Shown here: in pieces, positions 17,501-25,072 of the stretch
Layout: every line of letters begins with the position of its first letter
Numbering within the stretch: the first letter of the stretch is position 1
Source of the DNA: Gordonia iterans
GTDB taxonomy: Bacteria > Actinomycetota > Actinomycetes > Mycobacteriales > Mycobacteriaceae
Direction of reading: 5' to 3'
DNA: 64,000 bases
Assembly: GCF_002993285.1 (NCBI RefSeq)
Contig: NZ_CP027433.1
Coordinates: 3,720,001 to 3,784,000, forward strand
Notes under the pieces: model-generated
Told to the model about the DNA's origin: nothing
Databases searched by the model: none
What the model saw: only the letters and a program-made list of their open reading frames with translations
Made by a program: the position numbers and the translations under genes

Positions 17501-17638
17501 TCAGGCGGCCGGCACCAGAGCCGGCTCGGGCACGATGTGTTCGTAGGCGTCCTCGTCGAACTCGACGTCGATCAGACCGTCCAGCCAGTCGGCCGGGTCG
17601 ACGTCGATCGGCGCCTCACCGATCCGGTCGGGAATCAT
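17501..17638 (-). CDS. small acidic protein downstream of hsp20
   Basis: The frame encodes 45 aa from an ATG at 17638, with GGGGTGAACGAGACG upstream, 16 bp after the hsp20 stop. The product is strongly acidic (IDVDPADWLDGLIDVEFDED) with a Pro/Ala-rich end and no Cys. It ends just before the hairpin at 17454-17485, so the hairpin would terminate an hsp20-small ORF transcript. I do not recognise the family; the reading frame and its placement are the only support. Confidence 0.5.
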   Translation of the reverse strand: MIPDRIGEAPIDVDPADWLDGLIDVEFDEDAYEHIVPEPALVPAA

Positions 17639-17654
17639 CGTCTCGTTCACCCCC

Positions 17655-18101
17655 TCATCCGCTCGCAGCGCTGATCTCGCGGGCGCCGTCGAGGTGATCC
17701 ACCTCGATGCGGCGCGGCTTGGCGACCTCGGCCATCGGGATCGTCACGTTCAGTACACCGTTGGCGTACTGCGCCGTGATCCGCGCCGGGTCGATGCCCT
17801 CACCGAGGGAGAGCTGGCGGCGATAGGTCCCGGAGAAGCGTTCGGTGGCCAGCCATTGCGCGTTGTCCTCGGACACTCGCGCGGTGCGGTGCGCAGACAC
17901 CGTGAGGACGCCGTTGTCGACACTGACGTCGATCGAACCGGGGTCGACCCCGGGCAGGTCCGCGGTGAGCAGGTAGTGGTCGTCGACCTTGGACAGGTCC
18001 ATCGGCATGAATCGCGGACCCGACGCCGACGTCGTCCGGTCGGCCCCCTGCAGGTACCGGCTGAGAGCGTCGAGTTCGGTGAACGGGTCGAAACGAAGCA
18101 C
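17655..18101 (-). CDS. hsp20: Hsp20/alpha-crystallin family small heat shock protein
   Basis: The product is 148 aa from the GTG at 18101, which has AAGGAGG eight bases upstream; an ATG at 18137 lies before the ribosome-binding site and is rejected. The N-terminus VLRFDPFTELDALSRYL is typical. The alpha-crystallin domain runs from about 45 to 135, with LPGVDPGSIDVSVDNGVLTV and the C-terminal YANGVLNVTIPMAE. It is an ATP-independent holdase that forms oligomers. A CIRCE operator overlapping the promoter lies 70 bp upstream, pointing to HrcA control. Confidence 0.92.
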   Translation of the reverse strand: MLRFDPFTELDALSRYLQGADRTTSASGPRFMPMDLSKVDDHYLLTADLPGVDPGSIDVSVDNGVLTVSAHRTARVSEDNAQWLATERFSGTYRRQLSLGEGIDPARITAQYANGVLNVTIPMAEVAKPRRIEVDHLDGAREISAASG

Positions 18102-18170
18102 AGTAGACACCTCCTTGAACGCGAGCTGCCTGATCACTGCGCCAGGCAGCCATCTGATCCGTGCACCACA

Positions 18171-18200
18171 ATATTAGCACTCTCGCATTGCGAGTGCCAG
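18171..18200 (-). promoter_or_regulatory. CIRCE operator (HrcA) overlapping the hsp20 promoter
   Basis: TTAGCACTC (18174-18182), nine bases, then GAGTGCCAG (18192-18200) matches CIRCE (TTAGCACTC-N9-GAGTGCTAA) with two changes. On the minus strand a -35 TGGCAC (18194-18199), a 17-bp spacer and a -10 TAATAT (18171-18176) point at hsp20, so bound HrcA would cover the promoter. The match is directly visible; HrcA binding is inferred from the family. Confidence 0.85.
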
Positions 18201-18239
18201 AGTTTTTCGCGAAAAGTCGACGCTCGACGCCGGTCGCAC

Positions 18240-18395
18240 TCAGCGACCGGTGAGCTTCGCCAGGAGTCCCCGCAGACCCGTAGCCGGACGAAACCGGGCG
18301 CACCCGCCATGCGGACACAGACTGCAATCGGTGCCGTCGCGATAGTGCACGTGCGCACCCTGGTCGTGACCGCAGACACACTGGCTTCGCCCCAT
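18240..18395 (-). CDS. small cysteine/histidine-rich protein
   Basis: The product is 51 aa from the ATG at 18395 (MGRSQCVCGHDQGAHVHYRD). It holds five cysteines and four histidines (CVCGHDQGAHVHY, CSLCPHGGCARF), a likely zinc- or metal-binding knuckle, followed by a basic tail (RPATGLRGLLAKLTGR). Small proteins with a CxCGHxxxxHxH pattern are widespread in actinobacteria; their role is unknown. It is upstream of the hsp20 promoter, on the same strand, with its own 118-bp upstream gap. Confidence 0.6.
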   Translation of the reverse strand: MGRSQCVCGHDQGAHVHYRDGTDCSLCPHGGCARFRPATGLRGLLAKLTGR

Positions 18396-18512
18396 GCAGG
18401 CAGACCCTACCCGCGGGGCCGGACACCGTTCCAACAAGTGCATCCTTGGTCGCCGGGAGCTCGCGTGATCGAGGGCGGATGGGCCGGCGGGCTCGCCGGC
18501 ACCGCGCCGGCC

Positions 18513-19571
18513 CTAGCCGATCAGTTCGGCCAGGGCCGCCATATCCGCCACTCGCTCGGCGTGGGTGAACGCCGACGGCGCCGCCAGCAGCACCCCGACG
18601 CCCGAGTCGCGGAAGGCCTCGACGCGCTCGGCGACGACGCTCCGCGGGCCGATCAGGCTCATCGCCCGGACCAGTTCGTCGGGCACGGCCGCCGCGGCCT
18701 CGTCCTTGCGGCCGGCGAGGTAGAGATCCTGAATCAGCGCGGCCTCGTCGACGTAGCCGTAGCGCTGCACCAGGGAGTTGTAGAAGTTCTTGCCGCGGGC
18801 GCCCATGCCGCCGATGTAGAGCGCGGCGTGATGCCGCACGATGTTCATCGCCACGTCGATCGCCGCCTGATCCTCGGTGATGAGCACCGACGTCTGCACG
18901 ACGATCTGCAGCGGCCCCAGTTCCGGATCACGTTTGGCCCTGCCCGCGGCGAGCGCCGGGCCGAATGCCGCGTCGACGTACTCGGGGTGATACAGGAACG
19001 GCTGGAACTCCTCGAAGAGCTCCGCCGCGAGTTCGACGTTCTTCGGGCCGATCGCCGCCAGCAACATCGGGATGCGCTCACGCACGGGATGGTTGATGAG
19101 CTTCAGCGGCTTCCCCAGGCCGCTGCCGCCGTGCTCCGGGGTCAGCGGCAGATGGTAGTGCCGGCCGTCGTACTCCAACCGCTCGCGGCGCCACACCTTC
19201 CGGCAGATCTCGGCGTTCTCGCGAGCCCGACCGAGCGGGAAGTCGTACTTGACGCCGTGGAAGCCCTCGATCACCTGCGGTCCGGAGGCGCCGATGCCGA
19301 GGATCGCGCGGCCGCCGCTGATGTAGTCCAGACCGGCCGCGGTCATCGCGAGGTTCGTCGGGGTCCGCGAGTACATCGGCAGGATGCCGGTCTGCAACTC
19401 CATCGTCTCGGTCTTCGCGGCGATGTAGCCGAGTTGCGAGACCGCATCGAAGCTGTACGCCTCCGGTACAGTCACCCGGCGCACTCCGGCGTTCTCGAAG
19501 TCGCGGAGGTTCTCGATGGTCTCGCGGAAGTCCCCCGCATAGTTGATGGGCATGCCGAGCTTCATCGTCAT
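18513..19571 (-). CDS. LLM class F420-dependent oxidoreductase
   Basis: The product is 352 aa from the ATG at 19571; the ATG at 19580 would add three residues. It is a luciferase-like TIM-barrel oxidoreductase. Family features are the N-terminal KLGMPINYAGDFRETIENL, the TGILPMYSRTPTNLAMTAAGLDYISGG region near 65-90 that lines the cofactor pocket, and LGIGASGPQVIEGFHGV near 94-110. This subgroup in mycobacteria and Gordonia uses reduced F420 rather than FMN, by family knowledge. The substrate is not evident from the neighbours. Confidence 0.85.
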   Translation of the reverse strand: MTMKLGMPINYAGDFRETIENLRDFENAGVRRVTVPEAYSFDAVSQLGYIAAKTETMELQTGILPMYSRTPTNLAMTAAGLDYISGGRAILGIGASGPQVIEGFHGVKYDFPLGRARENAEICRKVWRRERLEYDGRHYHLPLTPEHGGSGLGKPLKLINHPVRERIPMLLAAIGPKNVELAAELFEEFQPFLYHPEYVDAAFGPALAAGRAKRDPELGPLQIVVQTSVLITEDQAAIDVAMNIVRHHAALYIGGMGARGKNFYNSLVQRYGYVDEAALIQDLYLAGRKDEAAAAVPDELVRAMSLIGPRSVVAERVEAFRDSGVGVLLAAPSAFTHAERVADMAALAELIG

Positions 19572-19707
19572 GACGGGCATTCTGCCACCGCAGCCTGCCG
19601 GCGCTCCCGCGACCCGCAGCGCTGCCGCGGAGGAACCTGACGTTCACACCTGCGCTCTTGCCCGGGAAATCTGCGCGGACCACACGGCGAACACTCTCCG
19701 ACACCCG

Positions 19708-19725
19708 GGTGAACATTAGGTGACT
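19708..19725. promoter_or_regulatory. Pho-box-like direct repeat upstream of pitA (candidate RegX3 site)
   Basis: GGTGAAC-ATTA-GGTGACT is a direct repeat with an 11-bp period. The RegX3/PhoP consensus in actinobacteria is GTTCACC-N4-GTTCACC, read here on the other strand; the first half is exact and the second matches five of seven bases. The site is 96 bp before the pitA start, within an unusually A/T-rich stretch that could hold the promoter. RegX3 itself is encoded at 62572-63261. Confidence 0.65.
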
Positions 19726-19820
19726 TCAGTAAAGAAATCATAAAACTCGCAGTTCAGGGACGGCGTCCCCCGATCAGCGAGATTGACCGAACCCGCACGG
19801 CAGGCCTCATAGTTGTTGTC

Positions 19821-21050
19821 ATGAGCGCAGAAATGCTGATCCTTGTGCTGCTGATCGTCACAGCACTCGGGTTCGACTTCACCAACGGCTTCCACGACAC
19901 CGGGAATGCGATGGCCACCTCCATCGCCACCGGTGCCCTGAAGCCCAAGACCGCGGTGACCATCGCCGCAGTCCTGAATCTGGTCGGCGCCTTCCTGTCC
20001 GTCGAGGTAGCAACCACCGTCGCGCAGGGGATCCTGAACTTCCCCTCGGACGCGGGCGAGCTCAGTACGCAGGTCGGCGGCGCCGAGGTCGCACTCACGA
20101 TCATCTCCGCGGGTCTGGTCGGGGCGATCCTGTGGAACATCCTGACCTGGCTGCTCGGACTGCCCTCGAGCTCGTCGCACGCCCTGTTCGGCGGCCTGAT
20201 CGGCTCCGGCCTGGCTGCTCTGGGCACCAGCGGCGTCAACTGGAGCGGAATCGTCGGCAAGGTGATCGTCCCGGCCCTGCTCGCGCCGGTCATCGCCTGC
20301 ATCGTCGCCTCGGTCGGCACCATGCTCATCTACGCGATCACCAAGAAGATCTCCGAGACCCGCAAGGAACAGGGATTCCGGCACGGCCAGATCGCCAGCG
20401 CCTCGCTGGTCTCCCTCGCCCACGGCACCGGCGACGCCCAGAAGACGATGGGCGTGATCGCGCTCGGGCTGATCGTCACCGGCCACCTCGATCCGGACGT
20501 CGCCGAGCAGGGCCTGCCCCTCTGGGTGATCGCCAGTTGCGCGATCGCCATCGCCCTCGGCACGTACCTCGGAGGCTGGCGCATCATCAGGACGCTCGGT
20601 AAGGGACTGGTCGAGATCAGCGCACCGCAGGGCATGGCCGCCGAAGCCTCCTCCGCGGCGATCATCCTGACTTCGTCGGCCGCCGGCATGGCGCTCTCCA
20701 CCACTCACGTGGCCACCGGCTCGATCCTGGGTTCGGGTCTGGGCCGTAAGGGGGCGGACGTACGCTGGGCCGTCGCCGGACGCATGGCCGTCGCCTGGCT
20801 GACCACCTTGCCCGCGGCCGCCGTCGTCGGCGCGATCTCGTATCTCATCGCGCGGGGCATCGGCGGCGCCGCAGGCGCGGTCACCATCTTCCTCATCCTC
20901 GCGCTCGCCTCCCTCTACATGTGGTGGCGCGCCCAGCAACAGAAGGTCGACTCGAGCAACGTGAACGCCGACTGGGACGAGTCGACCAACTCGCCGGTTC
21001 CCGCCGAGCTCAGGGTCGACCTCGACGTCGAACCCAAGCAGCAGGCCTGA
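19821..21050 (+). CDS. pitA: PiT family inorganic phosphate transporter
   Basis: The product is 409 aa with an ATG at 19821. It is a multi-pass membrane permease that imports metal-phosphate driven by the proton gradient. The PiT signature is present in both halves: GFDFTNGFHDTGN (17-29) and SLAHGTGDAQK (198-208). About ten transmembrane helices are visible. The tail after residue 365 is polar and cytoplasmic. The next two genes follow within 31 and 33 bp, the Rv0545c-Rv0544c-Rv0543c order. The Pho-box-like repeat upstream suggests phosphate-dependent control. Confidence 0.94.
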   Translation: MSAEMLILVLLIVTALGFDFTNGFHDTGNAMATSIATGALKPKTAVTIAAVLNLVGAFLSVEVATTVAQGILNFPSDAGELSTQVGGAEVALTIISAGLVGAILWNILTWLLGLPSSSSHALFGGLIGSGLAALGTSGVNWSGIVGKVIVPALLAPVIACIVASVGTMLIYAITKKISETRKEQGFRHGQIASASLVSLAHGTGDAQKTMGVIALGLIVTGHLDPDVAEQGLPLWVIASCAIAIALGTYLGGWRIIRTLGKGLVEISAPQGMAAEASSAAIILTSSAAGMALSTTHVATGSILGSGLGRKGADVRWAVAGRMAVAWLTTLPAAAVVGAISYLIARGIGGAAGAVTIFLILALASLYMWWRAQQQKVDSSNVNADWDESTNSPVPAELRVDLDVEPKQQA

Positions 21051-21081
21051 GCCGGACCGGAAGAGAAGGACACCAAGAACC

Positions 21082-21384
21082 ATGTTCGGAATCGACTTCG
21101 CCGAGATCGCGCAGTCCATCGCGCAGGTGCTGGCCGTCGGGCTGCTGCTGGGCGCCGGCCTGCCCGCACTGTTCGCCGTCGGCATGCGCTGCATCGCCCG
21201 CGCCGAGGGCGGCCCGGACGCCACAGGCGCCGTCGTCGCACCCAAGCCCGGCCTCAAGCTGGTCGGCTACGCCCTCTACGCGCTCGTGGCGATCGTGATC
21301 CTGCTGGGCATCCTCTGGATCACCCGGCAGACCATCTACCACCACCTCGACATCCAGATCTTCCCGGCCGGCGCCTACAAGTAG
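21082..21384 (+). CDS. small membrane protein downstream of pitA
   Basis: The product is 100 aa with an ATG at 21082 behind AGAGAAGGA. Two transmembrane helices are seen (about 12-36 and 56-80), with a polar loop of about 20 residues and an exposed C-terminus (IYHHLDIQIFPAGAYK). It corresponds to Rv0544c in the conserved pitA cluster. Function unknown; tight spacing suggests cotranscription with pitA and perhaps an accessory role in transport. Confidence 0.8.
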   Translation: MFGIDFAEIAQSIAQVLAVGLLLGAGLPALFAVGMRCIARAEGGPDATGAVVAPKPGLKLVGYALYALVAIVILLGILWITRQTIYHHLDIQIFPAGAYK

Positions 21385-21417
21385 CCGATTCCTCCCAAGA
21401 AGGCAGTGCAGAATCCC

Positions 21418-21729
21418 ATGGCTTCGAACCCTTTCGAGAACGTCGTCAACTGGATCCGGACCGGCTATCCGGACGGTGTCCCGCCGACCGACTTCCCGCC
21501 GCTCCTCGCCCTTCTGACGCCGATTCTCGACGACTCGGAGATGACCGACGTGGTGCTGACCCTGGCACTCGAACGCGACCCGGACTCACCGACCACCCGT
21601 GACGACGTCGCCGCCGCGATCGCCACGGTGAAGGACGAGCGACCCACGCAGGAGGAGATCAATCAGGTCGCCTCCCGCCTCGCCGCCGCCGGCTGGCCGC
21701 TCGACCAGCAGCTCGTGCGGCCGAACTGA
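21418..21729 (+). CDS. DUF3349 domain protein
   Basis: The product is 103 aa from the ATG at 21418 (MASNPFENVVNWIRTGYPDG); a GTG at 21406 is too close to the AAGAAGG site. The whole chain is a DUF3349 domain: a helical protein with the PPTDFPPLLALL block near 24-35 and the PTQEEINQVASRLAAAGWP-type end near 79-97. It is the Rv0543c equivalent. Role unknown; these small acidic cytoplasmic proteins are conserved next to pitA and menE. A diverged partial copy of its last third lies just downstream. Confidence 0.85.
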   Translation: MASNPFENVVNWIRTGYPDGVPPTDFPPLLALLTPILDDSEMTDVVLTLALERDPDSPTTRDDVAAAIATVKDERPTQEEINQVASRLAAAGWPLDQQLVRPN

Positions 21730-21743
21730 GCTGCGACGCCGGC

Positions 21744-21893
21744 GTGGCGGTCTCCACGATCACCGGCGAGGCACCGCACGACGACGACGTCGCACGGGTC
21801 CGGACTACGCTGGAGACGGCGGGCCGGCCGTTCGACGACGAACCGCTCGCCCCCCACGCACCCGACCCTGCGACACCGGAGGATCAGCCCTGA
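21744..21893 (+). CDS. 49-aa remnant-like duplicate of the DUF3349 C-terminus
   Basis: A GTG at 21744 opens a 49-codon frame whose residues EAPHDDDVARVRTTLETAGRP align with ERPTQEEINQVASRLAAAGWP in the gene just upstream, so this looks like a partial tandem duplication of the DUF3349 end. The product finishes in a Pro/Ala-rich tail. No ribosome-binding site is clear at its GTG. Its final bases include the GGAGGA that appears to start menE, and its stop overlaps the menE CTG. It may be a decayed gene or a short translated leader coupled to menE. Confidence 0.45.
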   Translation: MAVSTITGEAPHDDDVARVRTTLETAGRPFDDEPLAPHAPDPATPEDQP

Positions 21894-23050
21894 CGCGGAC
21901 GCTGCGGCCCCTGCCGCTGGCCTCGACTCCCGCCGTGCTCGATGCCCGGCGGGAGTTGCTGTCTCTGCTCGACGGCGACGACGCCTACCTGCCCGTGCCC
22001 GCCGGCGACCGGCGCACCACTGCCCTGCTGACGCAGCACCTGGGCGCCGGCGCACCGATCGACGACCGGTGCGCACTGGTGATCTCGACCTCCGGCACCA
22101 CCGGAATCCCCAAGGGCGCCATGCACTCGGCGGAGACGTTGCGCGCCTCCGCCGAGGGCACCGCCGAGCTGCTCGGCGGCCCCGGAAGCTGGCTGCTGGC
22201 CCTGCCGCCGCACCACATCGCGGGGCTCCAAGTGCTGCTGCGTTCACTCGCCGCCGGATACTCCCCCGTCGTCGTCGACGTCTCCTCCGGCTTCGATCCG
22301 CGGACACTTCCCGCGGCCGTCGAGGCCCTGCCCGGACCGCGGAGGTACACCTCGCTGGTACCACTGCAACTGCGCAAGGCGCTCGACGACCCCGACGCCA
22401 CCCGGGCCCTGGCCCGCCTCGATGCGATCCTCGTCGGCGGAGCGGCCACGCCCCCGCCGCTGGCCGCGGCGGCACGATCGGCCGGCCTGCGCGTGGTCCG
22501 GACCTACGGCATGAGCGAGACCGCGGGCGGCTGTGTGTACGACGGAGTTCCGCTGCCGGGGGTGCGCGTGCGGATCGCCGAACGCGGGCCCGACGGCGTC
22601 GGCCGGGTCGAATTGGGCGGTTCCACCACAGCGCTCGGCTACCGCAACCTTCCGGATCATCCGGCCTTCGCCGAACCCGGATGGTTCCGGACGGATGACC
22701 TCGGGGCCGTCGACGACGGGGTCCTGCGCATCACCGGCCGCGCGGACGAGGCGATCTCGACCGGTGGTCTCACCGTGGTGCCGCAGGTGGTCGAGGCGGT
22801 GGTCGAGTCGCTCGCCGGCGTCGCAGCCTGCGCGGTGTTCGCCGTACCCGACGACCGCCTGGGCGAGGCGGTGGCCGTGGCCGTCGTGCCGGATGCGAAC
22901 CCGCCGACTGCCGCGCAGGTGCGCGACGCGGTCACAGCGCGGCTGGGGCGCCACGCAGCGCCCCGCCGCGTGGTCGTCGTCGACGATCTGCCCCTGCGCG
23001 GGCCCGGCAAGGTCGACCGGCGGCGGCTGCGAGAGATGCACACGGGTTAG
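21890..23050 (+). CDS. menE: o-succinylbenzoate-CoA ligase, probable CTG start
   Basis: The product is 386 aa if it starts at the CTG at 21890. GGAGGA (21878-21883) lies six bases before it, the residues that follow (LRPLPLASTPAVLDARRELL) look like a MenE N-terminus, and no ATG, GTG or TTG occurs in frame before the GTG at 21935, which has no ribosome-binding site. The enzyme activates o-succinylbenzoate to its CoA ester. The AMP-binding P-loop STSGTTGIPKG is near 66-76, RTYGMSETAGGCVYDG near 205-220, and the hinge block RADEAISTGG follows. It is shorter than most acyl-CoA ligases, as actinobacterial MenE is. Confidence 0.9.
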   Translation: MTRTLRPLPLASTPAVLDARRELLSLLDGDDAYLPVPAGDRRTTALLTQHLGAGAPIDDRCALVISTSGTTGIPKGAMHSAETLRASAEGTAELLGGPGSWLLALPPHHIAGLQVLLRSLAAGYSPVVVDVSSGFDPRTLPAAVEALPGPRRYTSLVPLQLRKALDDPDATRALARLDAILVGGAATPPPLAAAARSAGLRVVRTYGMSETAGGCVYDGVPLPGVRVRIAERGPDGVGRVELGGSTTALGYRNLPDHPAFAEPGWFRTDDLGAVDDGVLRITGRADEAISTGGLTVVPQVVEAVVESLAGVAACAVFAVPDDRLGEAVAVAVVPDANPPTAAQVRDAVTARLGRHAAPRRVVVVDDLPLRGPGKVDRRRLREMHTG

Positions 23051-23130
23051 CCTGTGCCAGACTGATTGAGATCGGGCCGAACACCCCCGCTACCAGCCGA
23101 AGCGGCCGTAGTTGCTGTTACGTTGGCCGC

Positions 23131-24330
23131 ATGGCATTCGAAGATGACCCCCGTATCCTCGCCACCAGTGTGCGCATGCCCTTCGCCGTCGACGAGATTC
23201 ACAAGCTCGGCGAAGAGAAGGACCACTACCTGGTCGCCACCGACACCTTCAAAGAGACGCCCGGCGGTCACTCCAAGGGCGTCGACAAGCTCATCATCAC
23301 CGCTCCGCCCACCCAGGAACCGGAGCAGTTCGTCGACGACGTCATCAAGATCCTGAACTCCGAGCGCATCGACTGGCTGCTGCCGATGTTCGAGGAGGTC
23401 TTCTACCTCGCCGCCAACCGCACGAAGATCGCCGAGGCGGCACCGCACACCACGCTGTTCTTCCCGGAGATCGAGCCGCTGCTGCTGGTCAACGACAAGA
23501 CCAAGTTCGCCGATCTGTGCAAGAAGCTGGACCTGCCGGTCGCCGAGACCCTCGTCTGCACCACGCCCGAGCAGTTCGTCGAGGCCACCCAGCGCTGGGA
23601 GCACTGGTTCGCCCGCGCCGCGTTCGGCCGCGGCGGCCTGGACATCATCACCAACTACGGCCCGCTCGCCGGACAGACCGCGGTCTCCGACATCAAGCCC
23701 ACCGAAGAAGATCCGTGGCTGGTGCAGCAGTTCCTGATCGGCACCGATCGCTGCAGCTGGAGCATCGCGCACGAAGGCGAGATCGTGCTGCACAGCTGCT
23801 ACGAGCACCCGCTGACCATCGACGATCGCGGCGGCATCGTCTTCGAGTCCGTCGACACCGATGCGTCACTCGCGGCCGTGCAGAAGATCGCCAAGGAGCT
23901 GAACTGGACGGGCCAGATCAGCATGGACTACCTCGTCACCGAGGACGGCACCCACTACATGGTCGAGTGCAACCCGCGCCCGACCGCCGGCTGTTCGGTG
24001 GCCACCGCCGACGAACTCGACACCGCGCTGTTCCGTCCGGACGGACTCGTGGTCGTGCCGCCGGGCCGCAAGAAGATGATCAAGGCGGCCGTCCTGCGCG
24101 ATGCCCTCAAGCACCCGAAACGGGCCCGGGAGATCCTGGCCGCGGCCAAGGGTGCCGGCGGCGTCTACTCGCAGGAGAAGGACCACATGCCGCTGATCTA
24201 CTCGGCGCTGAGCCTCCGGCACGTGCTCGCCTACCGCAAGGCGGCAGGCAAGGAGCGCAGCAAGGAGCAGCTGGTCGCCGCGCAGTTCTTCGACATCCTG
24301 TACGACGGCTCACCCCTCACGGCGAACTGA
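23131..24330 (+). CDS. ATP-grasp domain protein of unknown substrate
   Basis: The product is 399 aa with an ATG at 23131. An N-terminal Rossmann-like domain (1-115) precedes a carbamoyl-phosphate-synthase-type ATP-grasp fold: DKTKFADLCKKLDLPV near 120-135, and the metal-binding ECNPRPTAGCS near 278-288. These enzymes form an acyl-phosphate and couple it to an amine or thiol; the substrate here is not evident. No precursor-peptide gene, peptidase or exporter adjoins it, so a RiPP role is unsupported. It stands alone after menE with an 80-bp gap; the repeat array and a hairpin follow. Confidence 0.8.
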   Translation: MAFEDDPRILATSVRMPFAVDEIHKLGEEKDHYLVATDTFKETPGGHSKGVDKLIITAPPTQEPEQFVDDVIKILNSERIDWLLPMFEEVFYLAANRTKIAEAAPHTTLFFPEIEPLLLVNDKTKFADLCKKLDLPVAETLVCTTPEQFVEATQRWEHWFARAAFGRGGLDIITNYGPLAGQTAVSDIKPTEEDPWLVQQFLIGTDRCSWSIAHEGEIVLHSCYEHPLTIDDRGGIVFESVDTDASLAAVQKIAKELNWTGQISMDYLVTEDGTHYMVECNPRPTAGCSVATADELDTALFRPDGLVVVPPGRKKMIKAAVLRDALKHPKRAREILAAAKGAGGVYSQEKDHMPLIYSALSLRHVLAYRKAAGKERSKEQLVAAQFFDILYDGSPLTAN

Positions 24331-24370
24331 CCGGGCCTGACCACTAGTCGACCCGGCTCGGCGGCTGACC

Positions 24371-24498
24371 AGCTGCCGAACCTGATCGCAGGTTGAGCAA
24401 GCTGCCGAACCTGATCGCAGGTTGAGCAGCTGCCGAACCTGATCGCTGGTTGAGCAGCTGCCGAACCTGATCGCTGGTTGAACAGCTGCCGAGCCGAT
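24371..24498. repeat. 28-bp tandem repeat, about 4.5 units
   Basis: Units beginning GCTGCCGAACCTGATCGCAG start at 24372, 24401, 24429, 24457 and 24485, giving a period of 28 bases (29 in the first step). One internal A/T difference (GCAGG versus GCTGG) separates the first two from the next two. The array lies in the gap between convergent genes, before a strong hairpin. Confidence 0.85.
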
Positions 24499-24529
24499 AG
24501 GCGAGGCAGCGTGTCGAAACCGCCGCCCG

Positions 24530-24567
24530 ATCGAGCCCCGTTCTCGACTCCGAGAACGGGGCTCGAT
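24530..24567. terminator. 17-bp perfect hairpin, likely bidirectional terminator
   Basis: ATCGAGCCCCGTTCTCG (24530-24546) pairs perfectly with 24551-24567 around the loop ACTC. It lies between the stop codons of the convergent ATP-grasp gene (24330) and the small membrane protein (24586), where termination is expected from both sides. There is no T tract. Confidence 0.8.
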
Positions 24568-24585
24568 CACGTCACCGACCGCGAG

Positions 24586-24936
24586 TCACCAGATCACGGC
24601 GACGCCGCACGCGCCGACCGCGACGGCCACCGCCGCCCAGAACAGCCCGGCCGGCACCGGTTCACCGGTGCGCTTGGCCTTCGCCGCCCCCATGCCGAGC
24701 AAGCCGCCCAAGATCACCAGCAAGATCAGCTTGGTACCGATCTTCGGGTAGTTCGGGTCGAAGTCGCCCCACGGGCCGGATAGGAACACTCCGGTGATCA
24801 GGGCGACCACCAGACCGACCTGCGCCGTCGTATCGAACTCGTAGCGCTTGTGCAGCGCTGCCAGTGCCAGCGGCCCCAGGATCATCGCGAACCCGATCAG
24901 ATGAACGACGACTATTACGCTGCGTAGTACTTCCAT
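24586..24936 (-). CDS. small four-helix membrane protein
   Basis: The product is 116 aa from the ATG at 24936 ([18 protein letters not shown]). Four hydrophobic helices are visible at about 4-27, 38-55, 66-85 and 94-115, separated by short loops; one contains the acidic [11 protein letters not shown]. It is probably a polytopic membrane protein with both ends on one side. Family and function are not recognised. It has no close neighbour on its strand: the PE-PPE gene stops 137 bp upstream. Confidence 0.65.
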   Translation of the reverse strand: MEVLRSVIVVVHLIGFAMILGPLALAALHKRYEFDTTAQVGLVVALITGVFLSGPWGDFDPNYPKIGTKLILLVILGGLLGMGAAKAKRTGEPVPAGLFWAAVAVAVGACGVAVIW

Positions 24937-25072
24937 GCCTACAGCATACGGTTCTTGCCTGTTGAGCCCCGCACAGGTCTCGCAGGCCAAACACCCCGGA
25001 TGGTGCCACCTGGTGACACTGTCCGGGTGGTCAAGCCGATCAGAGTGCGGCGATCACCCCCGCGAGACGAAG

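Noticed and set aside
23131..24330. ATP-grasp gene as part of a RiPP (graspetide or similar) cluster
   Set aside because: No short precursor-like ORF, protease or exporter lies next to it; the neighbours are menE and an intergenic repeat.
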